Positions 36,949-45,327 of a stretch of DNA of 64,000 bases are shown in pieces; position 1 is the first letter of the stretch, and every line of letters starts with the position of its first letter. The DNA is from Paludibacter sp. GTDB taxonomy: Bacteria > Bacteroidota > Bacteroidia > Bacteroidales > Paludibacteraceae. The notes under the pieces are model-generated. The model worked only from the letters and a program-made list of their open reading frames with translations, did not search any database and was not told the origin of the DNA. Position numbers and translations under genes: made by a program. The DNA lies in NCBI GenBank assembly GCA_028690665.1, contig JAQVAV010000004.1, positions 124,001-188,000 of the forward strand, read 5' to 3'.

Positions 36949-38445
36949 TTACAATATTACTTTTGTGGCAAAATTTCCTATTCGGACAATGAGCAACCCT
37001 TTTTGCAGCGGTTGAATTTCGGTTAATCCATCACGGGAAATATATGTTCCTAATTTTTGGCCTAAAGCATTGTAAATTTCAATAGTCTGGCCGGCAGTGG
37101 CTTTGACCATTAATTTCTGATTGACTATATATGCCGAAATCCCGGCAACCTGACTTCCAGTATTGGTAACTCCACTGGTCATTACGGTAATTAAATTAGA
37201 ATTTTCAGAATTTACATGCTCATCTTTAGCAACTACATAATAACTATAAGTTGTTGAAGATGATAAATTATCAATCACCTTACTCAGTCCATCTGTAACC
37301 GTAAACGGAGATCCGTCTACAGGAATATATTGTGGCTCGACAGAGTATGTATGGAAACCGATACTATCCCACACATCCCGGGCGAGAACTATCCATTCCG
37401 AATCATCTGTATCTGTACCGGCAGAAGCAGACCAATCGGTGTTTCCAGAGGTAACAGTCGGTTTTCGTACCAAAGAGTGATCCGTCATTGCAGATGACAC
37501 TCCAGCCACTGAAGCTGAAACTTTTTCATCTACAAATCCAACAACGTCTATTAAAACTCCATTTTTAAATAATCCAATTGCATCGTCTCCGCTAAATGAC
37601 ACTATCTTCCCTCCCGGAGCAGAACTACTATAAGTTACAATCTTATCGGCTTTCGCTTTTAAATCAGAAGATGAATTCGATGATGTCAACACATAAGCAG
37701 AGTGGTCAGGCAGAGTTCCAGACAACGAGGCATAATAAGGAGAGCTTGCCTCAGTTGGCCAGCCAGCACCATTGTAAGACTGCATCAAAGTATATTCCGA
37801 CAAATCTACAGCTTGCCCTGTTCCATTATAAAGCTCGAGATATTTATTACTTTGATAACCTTCGCCATACTCCGAAATGATCAGATCCGGCATATCAGAA
37901 CTTATATATTTAGAAACATATAAATTATAAGCATTTGCTCCATCTATACTTTCCCAATTTGCAGTGAAACCACTCGCATTTATATTCGAAGCGTCTGTAG
38001 CTATAGGAGTATCTAAAGGTCGCCATACCGAGCTGGCTGAAAGTGTGCGGGTAACAAGCGTAGCCCCGGGGCTCGATATTGTAAGCACAGCATTATAAAC
38101 TCCTTCACCGGGATTAAAATACTTAATTAAAAACTCTGTATTTTCAACGGTACCATTAACCGGTATTAAATTCATTCCGTAAAGAGAGAAATAGTCTTTG
38201 TCGGCTCCCGTTACAGAAAGACTGATATTGTCTGTCAAATAATTTCCCTGCACCGTGATTACTTCTTTTGCCGTATCGTTGGCATAAGTATTCATTTCAA
38301 CATTCGAAATATCGGTAACAACAATTGTCGGCTCCGGGGCAGAAGTTTCCGATGCAGCTTTTAATATCGTCTGGGCTTTTAAACAGACAATAGTTATACT
38401 CCCTGCAAGTATAAGAAAAAGTATCTTTTTTAATCCCTGTTCCAT
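36949..38445 (-). CDS. Lamin-tail domain protein with T9SS sorting tail
   Basis: A 498-aa exported protein: signal peptide (ILFLILAGSITIVCLKAQ), an Ig-like N-terminal region to about residue 140, a fibronectin-like strand set, a lamin-tail domain at about 185-360 (DLIISEYGEGYQSNKYLELY, YTLMQSYNGAG, DDAIGLFKNGVLIDVVG), and a C-terminal sorting module (IEIYNALGQKLGTY to KGLLIVRIG). Lamin-tail domains occur in many secreted bacterial proteins, often with nucleases, but no catalytic domain is present here. It is predicted to reach the cell surface through the type IX system encoded in this window. Confidence 0.82.
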   Translation of the reverse strand: MEQGLKKILFLILAGSITIVCLKAQTILKAASETSAPEPTIVVTDISNVEMNTYANDTAKEVITVQGNYLTDNISLSVTGADKDYFSLYGMNLIPVNGTVENTEFLIKYFNPGEGVYNAVLTISSPGATLVTRTLSASSVWRPLDTPIATDASNINASGFTANWESIDGANAYNLYVSKYISSDMPDLIISEYGEGYQSNKYLELYNGTGQAVDLSEYTLMQSYNGAGWPTEASSPYYASLSGTLPDHSAYVLTSSNSSSDLKAKADKIVTYSSSAPGGKIVSFSGDDAIGLFKNGVLIDVVGFVDEKVSASVAGVSSAMTDHSLVRKPTVTSGNTDWSASAGTDTDDSEWIVLARDVWDSIGFHTYSVEPQYIPVDGSPFTVTDGLSKVIDNLSSSTTYSYYVVAKDEHVNSENSNLITVMTSGVTNTGSQVAGISAYIVNQKLMVKATAGQTIEIYNALGQKLGTYISRDGLTEIQPLQKGLLIVRIGNFATKVIL

Positions 38446-38584
38446 ATTGTTACAACGTTATATTTACAATTGTTTTTTTAAATCTTTAGTAGAGAAAAAC
38501 AAAGGTAAAAATCATTTTAGTAAAAACAAAATAAATTGATTTATTAAACCTTTTCAGGGTTATTCTCTGTTTAAGCCCTTTCTG

Positions 38585-38625
38585 AATTAGTCAAGATGTG
38601 ACTTCGAATCACACCCCGACTAATT
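38585..38625. other. Nested inverted repeat
   Basis: AATTAGTC and GACTAATT enclose a second stem, TGTGA and TCACA, with 4-nt internal loops and a 7-nt apical loop. The structure lies between the lamin-tail gene and the nfnB terminator. It has no T tract on either side, so it is not an obvious terminator. It may be an RNA hairpin or a protein-binding site. Confidence 0.5.
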
Positions 38626-38656
38626 TGATAATAAACTCAGGAGAAATAATATTATC

Positions 38657-38682
38657 AAAAAAGGTTACCATTTCTGATAACC
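38657..38682 (-). terminator. Terminator of the nfnAB transcript
   Basis: On the minus strand GGTTATCA-GAAA-TGGTAACC forms an 8-bp stem with one wobble and a GAAA tetraloop, followed directly by six T residues. This is a well-formed rho-independent terminator about 34 bp after the nfnB stop. Confidence 0.9.
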
Positions 38683-38715
38683 CCTCCATATATTCAACCA
38701 TTTATAATTATTCCA

Positions 38716-40200
38716 CTAACAATTATCCGCTACTAACTGATCACGGTTTTGTATCCATTTATGCATAGAAGCCGCAGCTTTGCGGCCATCACCCATAGCC
38801 AGAATAACCGTAGCACCACCGCGTACAATATCTCCGCCGGCAAAAATCATCGGAATGTCTGTTTGCATTGTATCGTTATTGACTGCAATAGTTCCCCATT
38901 TGGTAACTTCGAGGCCTTCTACCGAATGTGGAATCAACGGATTAGGCGAAACACCCACGCTTACAATCACTTCATCCACATCGAGTGTTTCAGTTTTGCC
39001 TGGCACTTCTACCGGCGACCTACGGCCTGAGGCATCAGGTTCTCCCAATTCCATTACCTGAAGAATCATTTGAGTTACCCGCCCTTGTTCATTTCCGATA
39101 TACTTAACTGGATTACGCAATGTCATAAATTCAATGCCTTCTTCTTTGGCATGTTTCACTTCTTCGAGACGCGCAGGCATTTCCTCTTCGGAACGGCGAT
39201 ACACAATCATGGCTCTTTCGGCACCAAGCCGGCGGGCTGTACGTACAGAATCCATAGCAGTATTGCCTCCGCCGATCACAGCCACTTTTTTGCCCATAAA
39301 CACAGGAGTGTCCGAATCTTCACTGGCTGCATCCATCAAATTTACACGGGTAAGATATTCGTTGGACGACATGATTCCTACCAAATTTTCACCCTGAATA
39401 TTCATAAAACGGGGTAATCCGGCTCCACTTCCTACAAAAATTCCCTGAAAACCATCCTGTTTCAGATCATTGATTGTAAGTGTTTTTCCAACAATGCAAT
39501 TATTGATAAATTTTACACCGATAGCACGCAGATTATTAATTTCCACATCGACAATGGCATTGGGTAAACGAAATTCCGGAATACCATATTTCAGAACGCC
39601 TCCAATTTCGTGCAAAGCTTCAAAAACAGTTACATCGTAACCGTATTTAGCCATATCGCCGGCAAATGACAAACCAGCAGGGCCGGAACCAACCACTGCA
39701 ATTTTGATGCCGTTGGACGGAGCAATTTCAGGGACAGAAATATTACCGCTCTCACGTTCATAGTCAGCAGCAAAACGTTCCAAATGTCCGATAGCGACTG
39801 CCTCCTTCTTCATTTTAGTATGAATACACTGAGACTCGCACTGTTTCTCCTGTGGGCAAACGCGACCACAAACAGCTGGCAGGGCCGAAGTTTCTTTCAG
39901 TGTTTTAGCAGCCCCGCCAAAGTCTCCGGTTTCTATCTGCTTAACAAACTTAGGAATGTAAATTCCAACAGGACATCCCTGCATACAAGTAGGATTGGCA
40001 CAGTCGAGACAACGTTTGGCTTCCTGCATAGCCATTTCGGGAGTAAGTCCGAGATTTACTTCTTCCAGCCGGGTATGACTCCGATATACAGGATCGAGTT
40101 CAGGCATGTGAACGCGTGGAATATCTGTGCGTTCTTTGGCTTTCATCTGATTACGCAAATTTACACGCCATTCCTGCGCTCTTTCTTCAGCAATATCCAT
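38716..40200 (-). CDS. nfnB: NfnB-like large subunit (GltD-type NADPH oxidoreductase)
   Basis: A 494-aa flavoprotein with an N-terminal double [4Fe-4S] region (CLDCANPTCMQGCPVGIYI, CGRVCPQEKQCESQC), an FAD site (VVGSGPAGLSFAG near residue 170) and an NADPH site (VIGGGNTAMDSVRTARRLG). Proteins of this shape are annotated either as glutamate synthase small subunit or as the large subunit of the electron-bifurcating NADH-dependent ferredoxin:NADP oxidoreductase. No GltB large subunit is adjacent, while the partner 131 bp upstream is the NfnA type, so the second reading is preferred. It would balance ferredoxin, NADH and NADPH pools in an anaerobe. Confidence 0.8.
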   Translation of the reverse strand: MDIAEERAQEWRVNLRNQMKAKERTDIPRVHMPELDPVYRSHTRLEEVNLGLTPEMAMQEAKRCLDCANPTCMQGCPVGIYIPKFVKQIETGDFGGAAKTLKETSALPAVCGRVCPQEKQCESQCIHTKMKKEAVAIGHLERFAADYERESGNISVPEIAPSNGIKIAVVGSGPAGLSFAGDMAKYGYDVTVFEALHEIGGVLKYGIPEFRLPNAIVDVEINNLRAIGVKFINNCIVGKTLTINDLKQDGFQGIFVGSGAGLPRFMNIQGENLVGIMSSNEYLTRVNLMDAASEDSDTPVFMGKKVAVIGGGNTAMDSVRTARRLGAERAMIVYRRSEEEMPARLEEVKHAKEEGIEFMTLRNPVKYIGNEQGRVTQMILQVMELGEPDASGRRSPVEVPGKTETLDVDEVIVSVGVSPNPLIPHSVEGLEVTKWGTIAVNNDTMQTDIPMIFAGGDIVRGGATVILAMGDGRKAAASMHKWIQNRDQLVADNC

Positions 40201-40330
40201 TTTTTAAGAATATATTAAGCATCTCAGACCTTTTTTAAGGATGGTAGCTAGGTGAGATGCGTGGTTTTATTGATAATTTGAAAAATTGTTTTTGATTCTG
40301 ATACCTTTTTTATTAATAGAGGATATCGTA

Positions 40331-41167
40331 TTATGGACGTGCACCACTGGCACATTTCATTTTTTCAAGCTCTTCCCGTTCAATATCTTTGTAACCTCCG
40401 AGACGCATTAACATTTCATCAAAATCGACTTGATGGGCATCAAACTCAGGGCCATCGACACAAACAAATTTCGTTTTTCCACCCACCGTCACGCGACAGG
40501 CTCCGCACATACCGGTGCCGTCCACCATAATCGTATTGAGCGATGCAACAGTAGGAATATTATATTTTTTGGTCAACAGACTTACGAACTTCATCATTAT
40601 AGCCGGACCGATAGTCACACATAAATCTACTTTTTCGCGCTTAATAACATCTTCAATACCATTGGTTACCAACCCCTTGTTACCATACGAACCATCATCC
40701 GTCATAATAATCACCTCATCGGAATGTTGCCGCATTTGTTCTTCCAGAATAATCAGTTCTTTGGTGCGGGCAGCAATAATTGTCACAACTTTGTTTCCCG
40801 CTTTTTTCAATGCTGCCGCAATGGGCAACATTGGAGCAGTTCCAACACCACCACAGGCACAAACAACCGTTCCGAAGTTTTCAATATGTGTAGCTTTTCC
40901 CAATGGTCCAACCATGTCGGTTATAAAATCGCCCTCATTCAGGTCACAAAGTTTAGTCGACGATACTCCCATTTTCTGAACAACTAAGGTAATAGTACCT
41001 TTTTGCTGATCTGCGTCGGCAATAGTCAGGGGAATACGTTCACCCTTCTCTCCTACCTTAACCATTACAAAGTGTCCTGCTTTACGGGATTTGGCAATTA
41101 AAGGAGCTTCTACTTCAAGTTTGACAACATTGTCCGAAAAATACTCCTTACTGATAATCTTATTCAT
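40331..41167 (-). CDS. nfnA: NfnA-like small subunit (sulfide/dihydroorotate dehydrogenase-type FAD/NAD protein)
   Basis: The electron-transfer partner of the gene that follows. It has an FAD/NAD-binding fold (AGHFVMVKVGEKGERIPLTI near residue 35, CACGGVGTAPMLPIAAALK near 105) and a C-terminal [2Fe-2S] site (GMCGACRVTVGG and FVCVDGPEFDAH). I place the start at MNKIISKEYFS and not eight codons upstream. Family members begin this way, and a TAATTTTG -7 element at 41204-41197 would otherwise leave almost no leader. The gene order matches nfnAB in clostridia. Confidence 0.82.
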   Translation of the reverse strand: MNKIISKEYFSDNVVKLEVEAPLIAKSRKAGHFVMVKVGEKGERIPLTIADADQQKGTITLVVQKMGVSSTKLCDLNEGDFITDMVGPLGKATHIENFGTVVCACGGVGTAPMLPIAAALKKAGNKVVTIIAARTKELIILEEQMRQHSDEVIIMTDDGSYGNKGLVTNGIEDVIKREKVDLCVTIGPAIMMKFVSLLTKKYNIPTVASLNTIMVDGTGMCGACRVTVGGKTKFVCVDGPEFDAHQVDFDEMLMRLGGYKDIEREELEKMKCASGARP

Positions 41168-41451
41168 TGAGGAAAAATTTATTGAATTCAAAGTTGCAAA
41201 ATTATAAAAAAAATCAGGTTAAAGAAGGGTTGTTGAGATCTGCACATTAAATTGTGATGCAAATCAATTAATTTGTATAAAATATAAAGTTTATAGAGTT
41301 CATTTGTTTGTTAGTTCATCGAATTTATCCGTTTATAAGAGTTCAAATTAACTCTTGACTTAAATCTAATGTTTTAACGCTAAAAATAGCTTTCAACACA
41401 GTCATAAATTTTCATATTGAAATTATTTTAAACTTTTTTCTTACTGATTCG

Positions 41452-41481
41452 TTTGTATATTATAAAATAATATTACTTTTG
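41452..41481 (+). promoter_or_regulatory. Promoter of the phe leader/pheA operon
   Basis: TTTG at 41452-41455, an 18-nt spacer, then TACTTTTG at 41474-41481 match the Bacteroidota sigma factor consensus. Transcription should start a few bases beyond 41481, giving a leader of roughly 200 nt before pheA. The same spacing and -7 sequence occur in front of the tRNA gene at 47003. Confidence 0.8.
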
Positions 41482-41503
41482 CAGCGCAATCGGAAATAAT
41501 TAT

Positions 41504-41554
41504 ATGAAACGATTTTTTACATACTTTTATTTTTACTTTTACTTTTGTCGGTAA
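41504..41554 (+). CDS. Phe/Tyr-rich leader peptide of the pheA operon
   Basis: A 16-residue reading frame, MKRFFTYFYFYFYFCR, contains six Phe and four Tyr codons, with eight of them alternating in one run. It begins about 20 nt after the predicted transcription start and ends directly against the antiterminator strand at 41555. Leader peptides packed with the end product's codons make ribosome stalling the sensor of charged tRNA. Its position before prephenate dehydratase identifies it as a phenylalanine (and perhaps tyrosine) attenuator peptide. The peptide itself need have no other role. Confidence 0.85.
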   Translation: MKRFFTYFYFYFYFCR

Positions 41555-41644
41555 GAGCAGGATAAAATTATGTAAATATGAAATGAATTAAATTTAGACC
41601 AACATATAAAATCCTGCTCGAACATTCGGGTAGGATTTTTTTTT
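41555..41644 (+). promoter_or_regulatory. Transcription attenuator: antiterminator strand and terminator hairpin before pheA
   Basis: Region 2 at 41555-41576 begins GAGCAGGAT. Region 3 at 41602-41621 contains ATCCTGCTC, its exact complement. Region 4 at 41626-41637 (TCGGGTAGGATT) pairs with 41610-41621 over 12 bp, including two G-T wobbles, with a 4-nt loop and nine T residues after it: a strong terminator. Region 1 lies inside the leader peptide at 41516-41530 and pairs with 41562-41576 at 14 of 15 positions. Thus 1:2 plus 3:4 means termination, and 2:3 means read-through when a ribosome stalls on Phe/Tyr codons. Elsewhere in 41192-41451 I see only A/T-rich DNA and the nfnA promoter. Confidence 0.85.
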
Positions 41645-41684
41645 GAGTTTTTTCAACGGTATTAGTTCTAAAAAAATTGAATAA

Positions 41685-42530
41685 ATGAAACAAGTAGCAA
41701 TTCAGGGTGGTTTGGGAGCCTATCACGGTATAGCGGCAGAAAGATATTTTGATGGAGAAAAGGTTGAAATTATACCTTGTGCCACATTTCGGGATATTTT
41801 CAAAACGATTGAAAAAGATCCGAACATAGTTGGTATTATGGCCATCGAAAATACAATTGCCGGGAGCCTGCTTCCCAATTATGATCTGCTGAAGGAATAT
41901 AAACTGCCTATTGCAGGTGAATATAAACTACGTATTTCGCACTGTTTGGCAGCACTTCCCGGACAAACGATCCATGACATTAAAGAAATTCAATCGCACC
42001 CGATAGCTTTGATGCAATGTAACGACTTCATTGACACTATTCCGGGAGTAAAAGTGGTTGAACATGAAGACACTGCGCTTGCCGCCCGCGACATTGCTGA
42101 AAAAGACATAGTCGGACAAGCAGCTATTTGCAGCGAAAGAGCCGCAGAAATTTATGGTTTGGATATTCTGGCCCGGTCAATAGAAACGAACAAACATAAT
42201 TTCACCCGCTTTCTGATTTTTGGCAACCCTTGGCTCATAAAGGAAATTCAGAAAAATGAAGCACCTAACAAATCATCAGTCGTTTTTACGCTTCCACATT
42301 CAGAAGGAAGTCTATCAAAGGTTCTCTCGGTATTTTCTTTCTACGATATTAATCTGACAAAAATACAATCATTGCCCATTATCGGACATGAATGGGAATA
42401 CCAATTTTATGTGGATTTCACATTCAACGATCTGGAACGATATAAACAAGCACTGGCGGCCATAAAGCCACTCATCAAGGAGTTAAAAACGCTGGGGGAA
42501 TACGCCGAAGGTACTACACCTAAAGAATAA
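41685..42530 (+). CDS. pheA: Prephenate dehydratase
   Basis: Converts prephenate to phenylpyruvate, the committed step to phenylalanine. The 281-aa protein has a periplasmic-binding-like catalytic region with KHNFTRFLIFG near residue 165 containing the conserved TRF, and a C-terminal ACT domain from about residue 192 for phenylalanine feedback (GSLSKVLSVFSFYDINLTKI). The position of the usual ESRP motif reads QSLP. No chorismate mutase is fused here; that activity is on the DAHP synthase three genes along. The gene is first in the operon behind the attenuator. Confidence 0.94.
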   Translation: MKQVAIQGGLGAYHGIAAERYFDGEKVEIIPCATFRDIFKTIEKDPNIVGIMAIENTIAGSLLPNYDLLKEYKLPIAGEYKLRISHCLAALPGQTIHDIKEIQSHPIALMQCNDFIDTIPGVKVVEHEDTALAARDIAEKDIVGQAAICSERAAEIYGLDILARSIETNKHNFTRFLIFGNPWLIKEIQKNEAPNKSSVVFTLPHSEGSLSKVLSVFSFYDINLTKIQSLPIIGHEWEYQFYVDFTFNDLERYKQALAAIKPLIKELKTLGEYAEGTTPKE

Positions 42531-42569
42531 ATCAAAAAAAAATATTTATAAGATTTCAATATAATCATA

Positions 42570-43766
42570 ATGGAAAATCAAATGGAATCGGAACAAAAAG
42601 GATTCTCAATTCAGCCGGCCGACAGACTTAAATCTGTTTCGGAATATTATTTTTCTATTAAACTAAAAGAAGTAGCCGATATGAATGCCCGTGGACTGAA
42701 TGTTATCAGTCTGGGCGTAGGAAGTCCGGATATGCCCCCATCGGAAGCTACCATCGAAGCGCTCGCCAGATCGGCTGCAGAGCCCAACGCTCATGGTTAT
42801 CAGCCTTATATCGGTATTCCGGAATTGCGCGAGGCTTTTGCTAATTGGTATCAGAAATGGTTTGGCGTAACGCTAAATCCAGTCAATGAAATCCAACCTC
42901 TTATCGGTTCCAAAGAAGGAATTCTGCATATTTCAATGGCATTTCTGAATCCCGGAGACGGAGTTCTTGTTCCTAATCCCGGTTATCCGACCTATTCGTC
43001 AGTCAGTAATTTGGTACAGGCCCATGTTATCAGTTATGATTTGGACGAAAACAACGGTTGGCAACCTGATTTTGAAGCGCTCGAGAAAATGGATCTGAGC
43101 CATGTAAAACTCATGTGGGTTAATTATCCGAACATGCCCACGGGAGCGAGCGCAACTGTTGAACTTTTCGAAAAATTAGTAGCTTTCGGAAAAAAACACA
43201 GCATTGTTATTTGTAACGACAATCCTTACAGCTTTATTCTGAACGAAAACCGTTTGAGTATTCTTCAGGTGGAAGGTGCCAAGGATATTTGTATAGAGCT
43301 GAACTCTATGAGTAAATCGCATAATATGCCGGGCTGGCGTATGGGGCTACTCGCTTCAAATGCTCAGTTTGTACAATGGGTACTGAAAGTAAAAAGTAAT
43401 GTCGACAGCGGACAATTCAAGCCGATGCAGGTTGCTGCGGTAGCTGCCCTTAACAACGATGAAGCATGGCATCATGCCATGAATATTGATTTATACCGCA
43501 GCCGCCGTAATCTGGCTGAAGAAATTATGAAAACACTGGGTTGCACATTCGATGAGAAACAGGTAGGTATGTTTCTGTGGGGAAAAATTCCGACACAGTA
43601 TAAAGACAGTGGCGAACTGGCCGACAAAGTGCTTTATGAGGCCAAAGTTTTTATTACTCCCGGATTTATTTTTGGAAATAAAGGCACTCGTTACATCCGT
43701 ATTTCGCTTTGCGCCAATGAAAAAACGCTGGGCGAAGCGTTGGAACGGACAAAGGCAATCGTTTAA
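42570..43766 (+). CDS. Class I/II pyridoxal-phosphate aminotransferase
   Basis: A 398-aa fold-type I aminotransferase with GSPDMPPSEAT near residue 51, the PNPGYPTYSSV segment near residue 138, and the PLP lysine in NSMSKSHNMPGWRMG around residue 250. Family labels for this type include aspartate and LL-diaminopimelate aminotransferases. Placed 39 bp after pheA, it most likely transaminates phenylpyruvate (or prephenate/hydroxyphenylpyruvate) to finish aromatic amino acid synthesis. The exact substrate cannot be read from the sequence. Confidence 0.85.
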   Translation: MENQMESEQKGFSIQPADRLKSVSEYYFSIKLKEVADMNARGLNVISLGVGSPDMPPSEATIEALARSAAEPNAHGYQPYIGIPELREAFANWYQKWFGVTLNPVNEIQPLIGSKEGILHISMAFLNPGDGVLVPNPGYPTYSSVSNLVQAHVISYDLDENNGWQPDFEALEKMDLSHVKLMWVNYPNMPTGASATVELFEKLVAFGKKHSIVICNDNPYSFILNENRLSILQVEGAKDICIELNSMSKSHNMPGWRMGLLASNAQFVQWVLKVKSNVDSGQFKPMQVAAVAALNNDEAWHHAMNIDLYRSRRNLAEEIMKTLGCTFDEKQVGMFLWGKIPTQYKDSGELADKVLYEAKVFITPGFIFGNKGTRYIRISLCANEKTLGEALERTKAIV

Positions 43767-43791
43767 ATTTTAATTGTTATCAGATACAGAT

Positions 43792-43980
43792 CAACGGATG
43801 GCTCTATCAAATGAGCGGATCGTATAATAAGATACGCGGGTGACATAAATAAATGAGCGGATTGCATCATAAGATAAGCGGATCATTTAATTGAATGAAC
43901 GGATGATATAATTAAATACGCGGGTGATATAATTAAATGAGCGGATTGTATAATAAGACGCGCGGGTGACATAATGAAGC
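43792..43980 (+). repeat. Nine tandem degenerate 21-bp repeats
   Basis: The triplet CGG recurs at 43795, 43816, 43837, 43858, 43879, 43900, 43921, 43942 and 43963, exactly every 21 bp. Units look like GAGCGGAT-TGTATAATAAGA or ACGCGGGT-GACATAATTAAA, G/C-rich cores alternating with A/T-rich stretches. All reading frames carry stops, so it is not a coding repeat. The array fills most of the 294-bp gap between the aminotransferase and DAHP synthase genes, inside an operon. Confidence 0.85.
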
Positions 43981-44060
43981 AGGAAGTAATGATAAAGGGA
44001 TAGCTTTACATCCAAAGTAAACTTTAATTTGAAATAAAAAATTATTAAAAAAATAAATAT

Positions 44061-45122
44061 ATGGAATTAGAATCTATTTTATTGCCCGGTGTGGATGCCA
44101 AACGTCCTTTATTAATTGCCGGTCCGTGCAGCGCGGAAACAGAAGAACAGGTAATGGAAACAGCCCGACAGTTGGCTGCCCGTGGCGTAAAAATATTCCG
44201 TGCCGGTGTATGGAAACCCAGAACAAAACCCGGAGGCTTTGAAGGAAACGGTGTAAAAGCGCTTCCATGGCTGAAACGTGTAAAAGAAGAGTTAGGCATG
44301 TACACTGCCGTTGAGGTGGCAACAGCCGCTCATGTTCGCGAAGCATTGGCTTACGATGTCGATATTTTATGGGTCGGAGCGCGCACGTCAGCCAATCCGT
44401 TTGCAGTACAAGAGGTTGCTGATGCCCTTGAAGGAATGGATATTCCGGTATTGATAAAAAACCCGGTAAATCCGGATCTGGATTTGTGGATCGGAGCCAT
44501 ACAGCGTATATACAATGCCGGCATCCGCAGAATCGGAGCTATCCACCGCGGCTTTAGCTCTTACGACAAAAAAATTTACCGGAACCTTCCTCAGTGGCAT
44601 ATTCCGATGGAACTAAAACGTCAGATTCCGAACCTGCCCATAATCTGCGACCCAAGCCATATCGGCGGAAAGCGTGAATTAATCAGCCCACTTTGTCAGC
44701 AGGCAATGGACCTGAACTTTGACGGACTGATTGTTGAAGCTCATTGCAATCCGGAAAAAGCGTGGAGCGACGCGGCACAGCAGGTAACCCCGGAAGTGCT
44801 CGACTTCATTATGAACACGTTGGTAATACGCGACACGAACCAAACGACCGAAAATTTATCGGCTTTACGTAGCCAGATTGACGAGCTTGACAACAGTTTA
44901 CTTGAACTCTTAGCACGTCGTATGCGCGTCTCTCGCGAAATAGGCCAGTATAAAAAGGAGCACGACATGCCAATTTTACAAACACAACGTTATGATGAAA
45001 TCATTCATAAACGTGTTGAACAGGCAAAACAAATGGGAATGGATGGTGAATTTATGAAAACGGTACTCATAGCTATTCATGAAGAATCTGTTCGTCATCA
45101 ACAGGAAATTATGAATCTATAG
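44061..45122 (+). CDS. Bifunctional DAHP synthase / chorismate mutase
   Basis: Residues 1-260 are a type I-beta (KDPS-like) 3-deoxy-7-phosphoheptulonate synthase: LLIAGPCSAETEEQ, FRAGVWKPRTKPGGFEG, LWVGARTSANPF and ICDPSHIGGKRE. Residues 270-353 are an AroQ chorismate mutase helix bundle (LRSQIDELDNSLLELLARRM, IGQYKKEHDM). The fusion couples the first step of the shikimate pathway to the branch toward prephenate, which pheA uses. No tyrA follows, unlike some Bacteroidota clusters; the next gene is on the opposite strand. Confidence 0.94.
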   Translation: MELESILLPGVDAKRPLLIAGPCSAETEEQVMETARQLAARGVKIFRAGVWKPRTKPGGFEGNGVKALPWLKRVKEELGMYTAVEVATAAHVREALAYDVDILWVGARTSANPFAVQEVADALEGMDIPVLIKNPVNPDLDLWIGAIQRIYNAGIRRIGAIHRGFSSYDKKIYRNLPQWHIPMELKRQIPNLPIICDPSHIGGKRELISPLCQQAMDLNFDGLIVEAHCNPEKAWSDAAQQVTPEVLDFIMNTLVIRDTNQTTENLSALRSQIDELDNSLLELLARRMRVSREIGQYKKEHDMPILQTQRYDEIIHKRVEQAKQMGMDGEFMKTVLIAIHEESVRHQQEIMNL

Positions 45123-45137
45123 GGTTCTATAAAACAG

Positions 45138-45305
45138 CAAGAGAGTGTCTCAAAAGAAAGAAGAACACAAATTTCGCAAATAAACGCAAATTTTTATAAA
45201 TCATAATTATTTCTATTTCAATAATATATTAAATTTATTAATCTGTTTTATTTGTGAAAATTTGCGGAATTTGCGTTCAAAATTCTCTTTTTGGACAGTC
45301 TCTTG
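45138..45305. repeat. Imperfect inverted-repeat element, about 168 bp
   Basis: The left end CAAGAGAGTGTCTCAAAAG and the reverse complement of the right end (CAAGAGACTGTCCAAAAAG) match closely. Both arms continue with GAACRCAAATTNCGCAAA-type sequence. The centre is A/T-rich. It lies between convergent genes and may act as a terminator for both. A related copy begins at 47614, which makes this a dispersed family and not a private hairpin. Confidence 0.7.
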
Positions 45306-45327
45306 TAACTATATTTTTGAGGATATT

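Noticed and set aside
38716-40200. Glutamate synthase small subunit (gltD)
   Set aside because: The protein resembles it, but no large subunit is adjacent and the upstream partner is NfnA-like, so the transhydrogenase reading fits better.
43792-43980. CRISPR-like array
   Set aside because: The repeat is 21 bp with no spacers of separate sequence, the units are degenerate throughout, and no cas genes are near.
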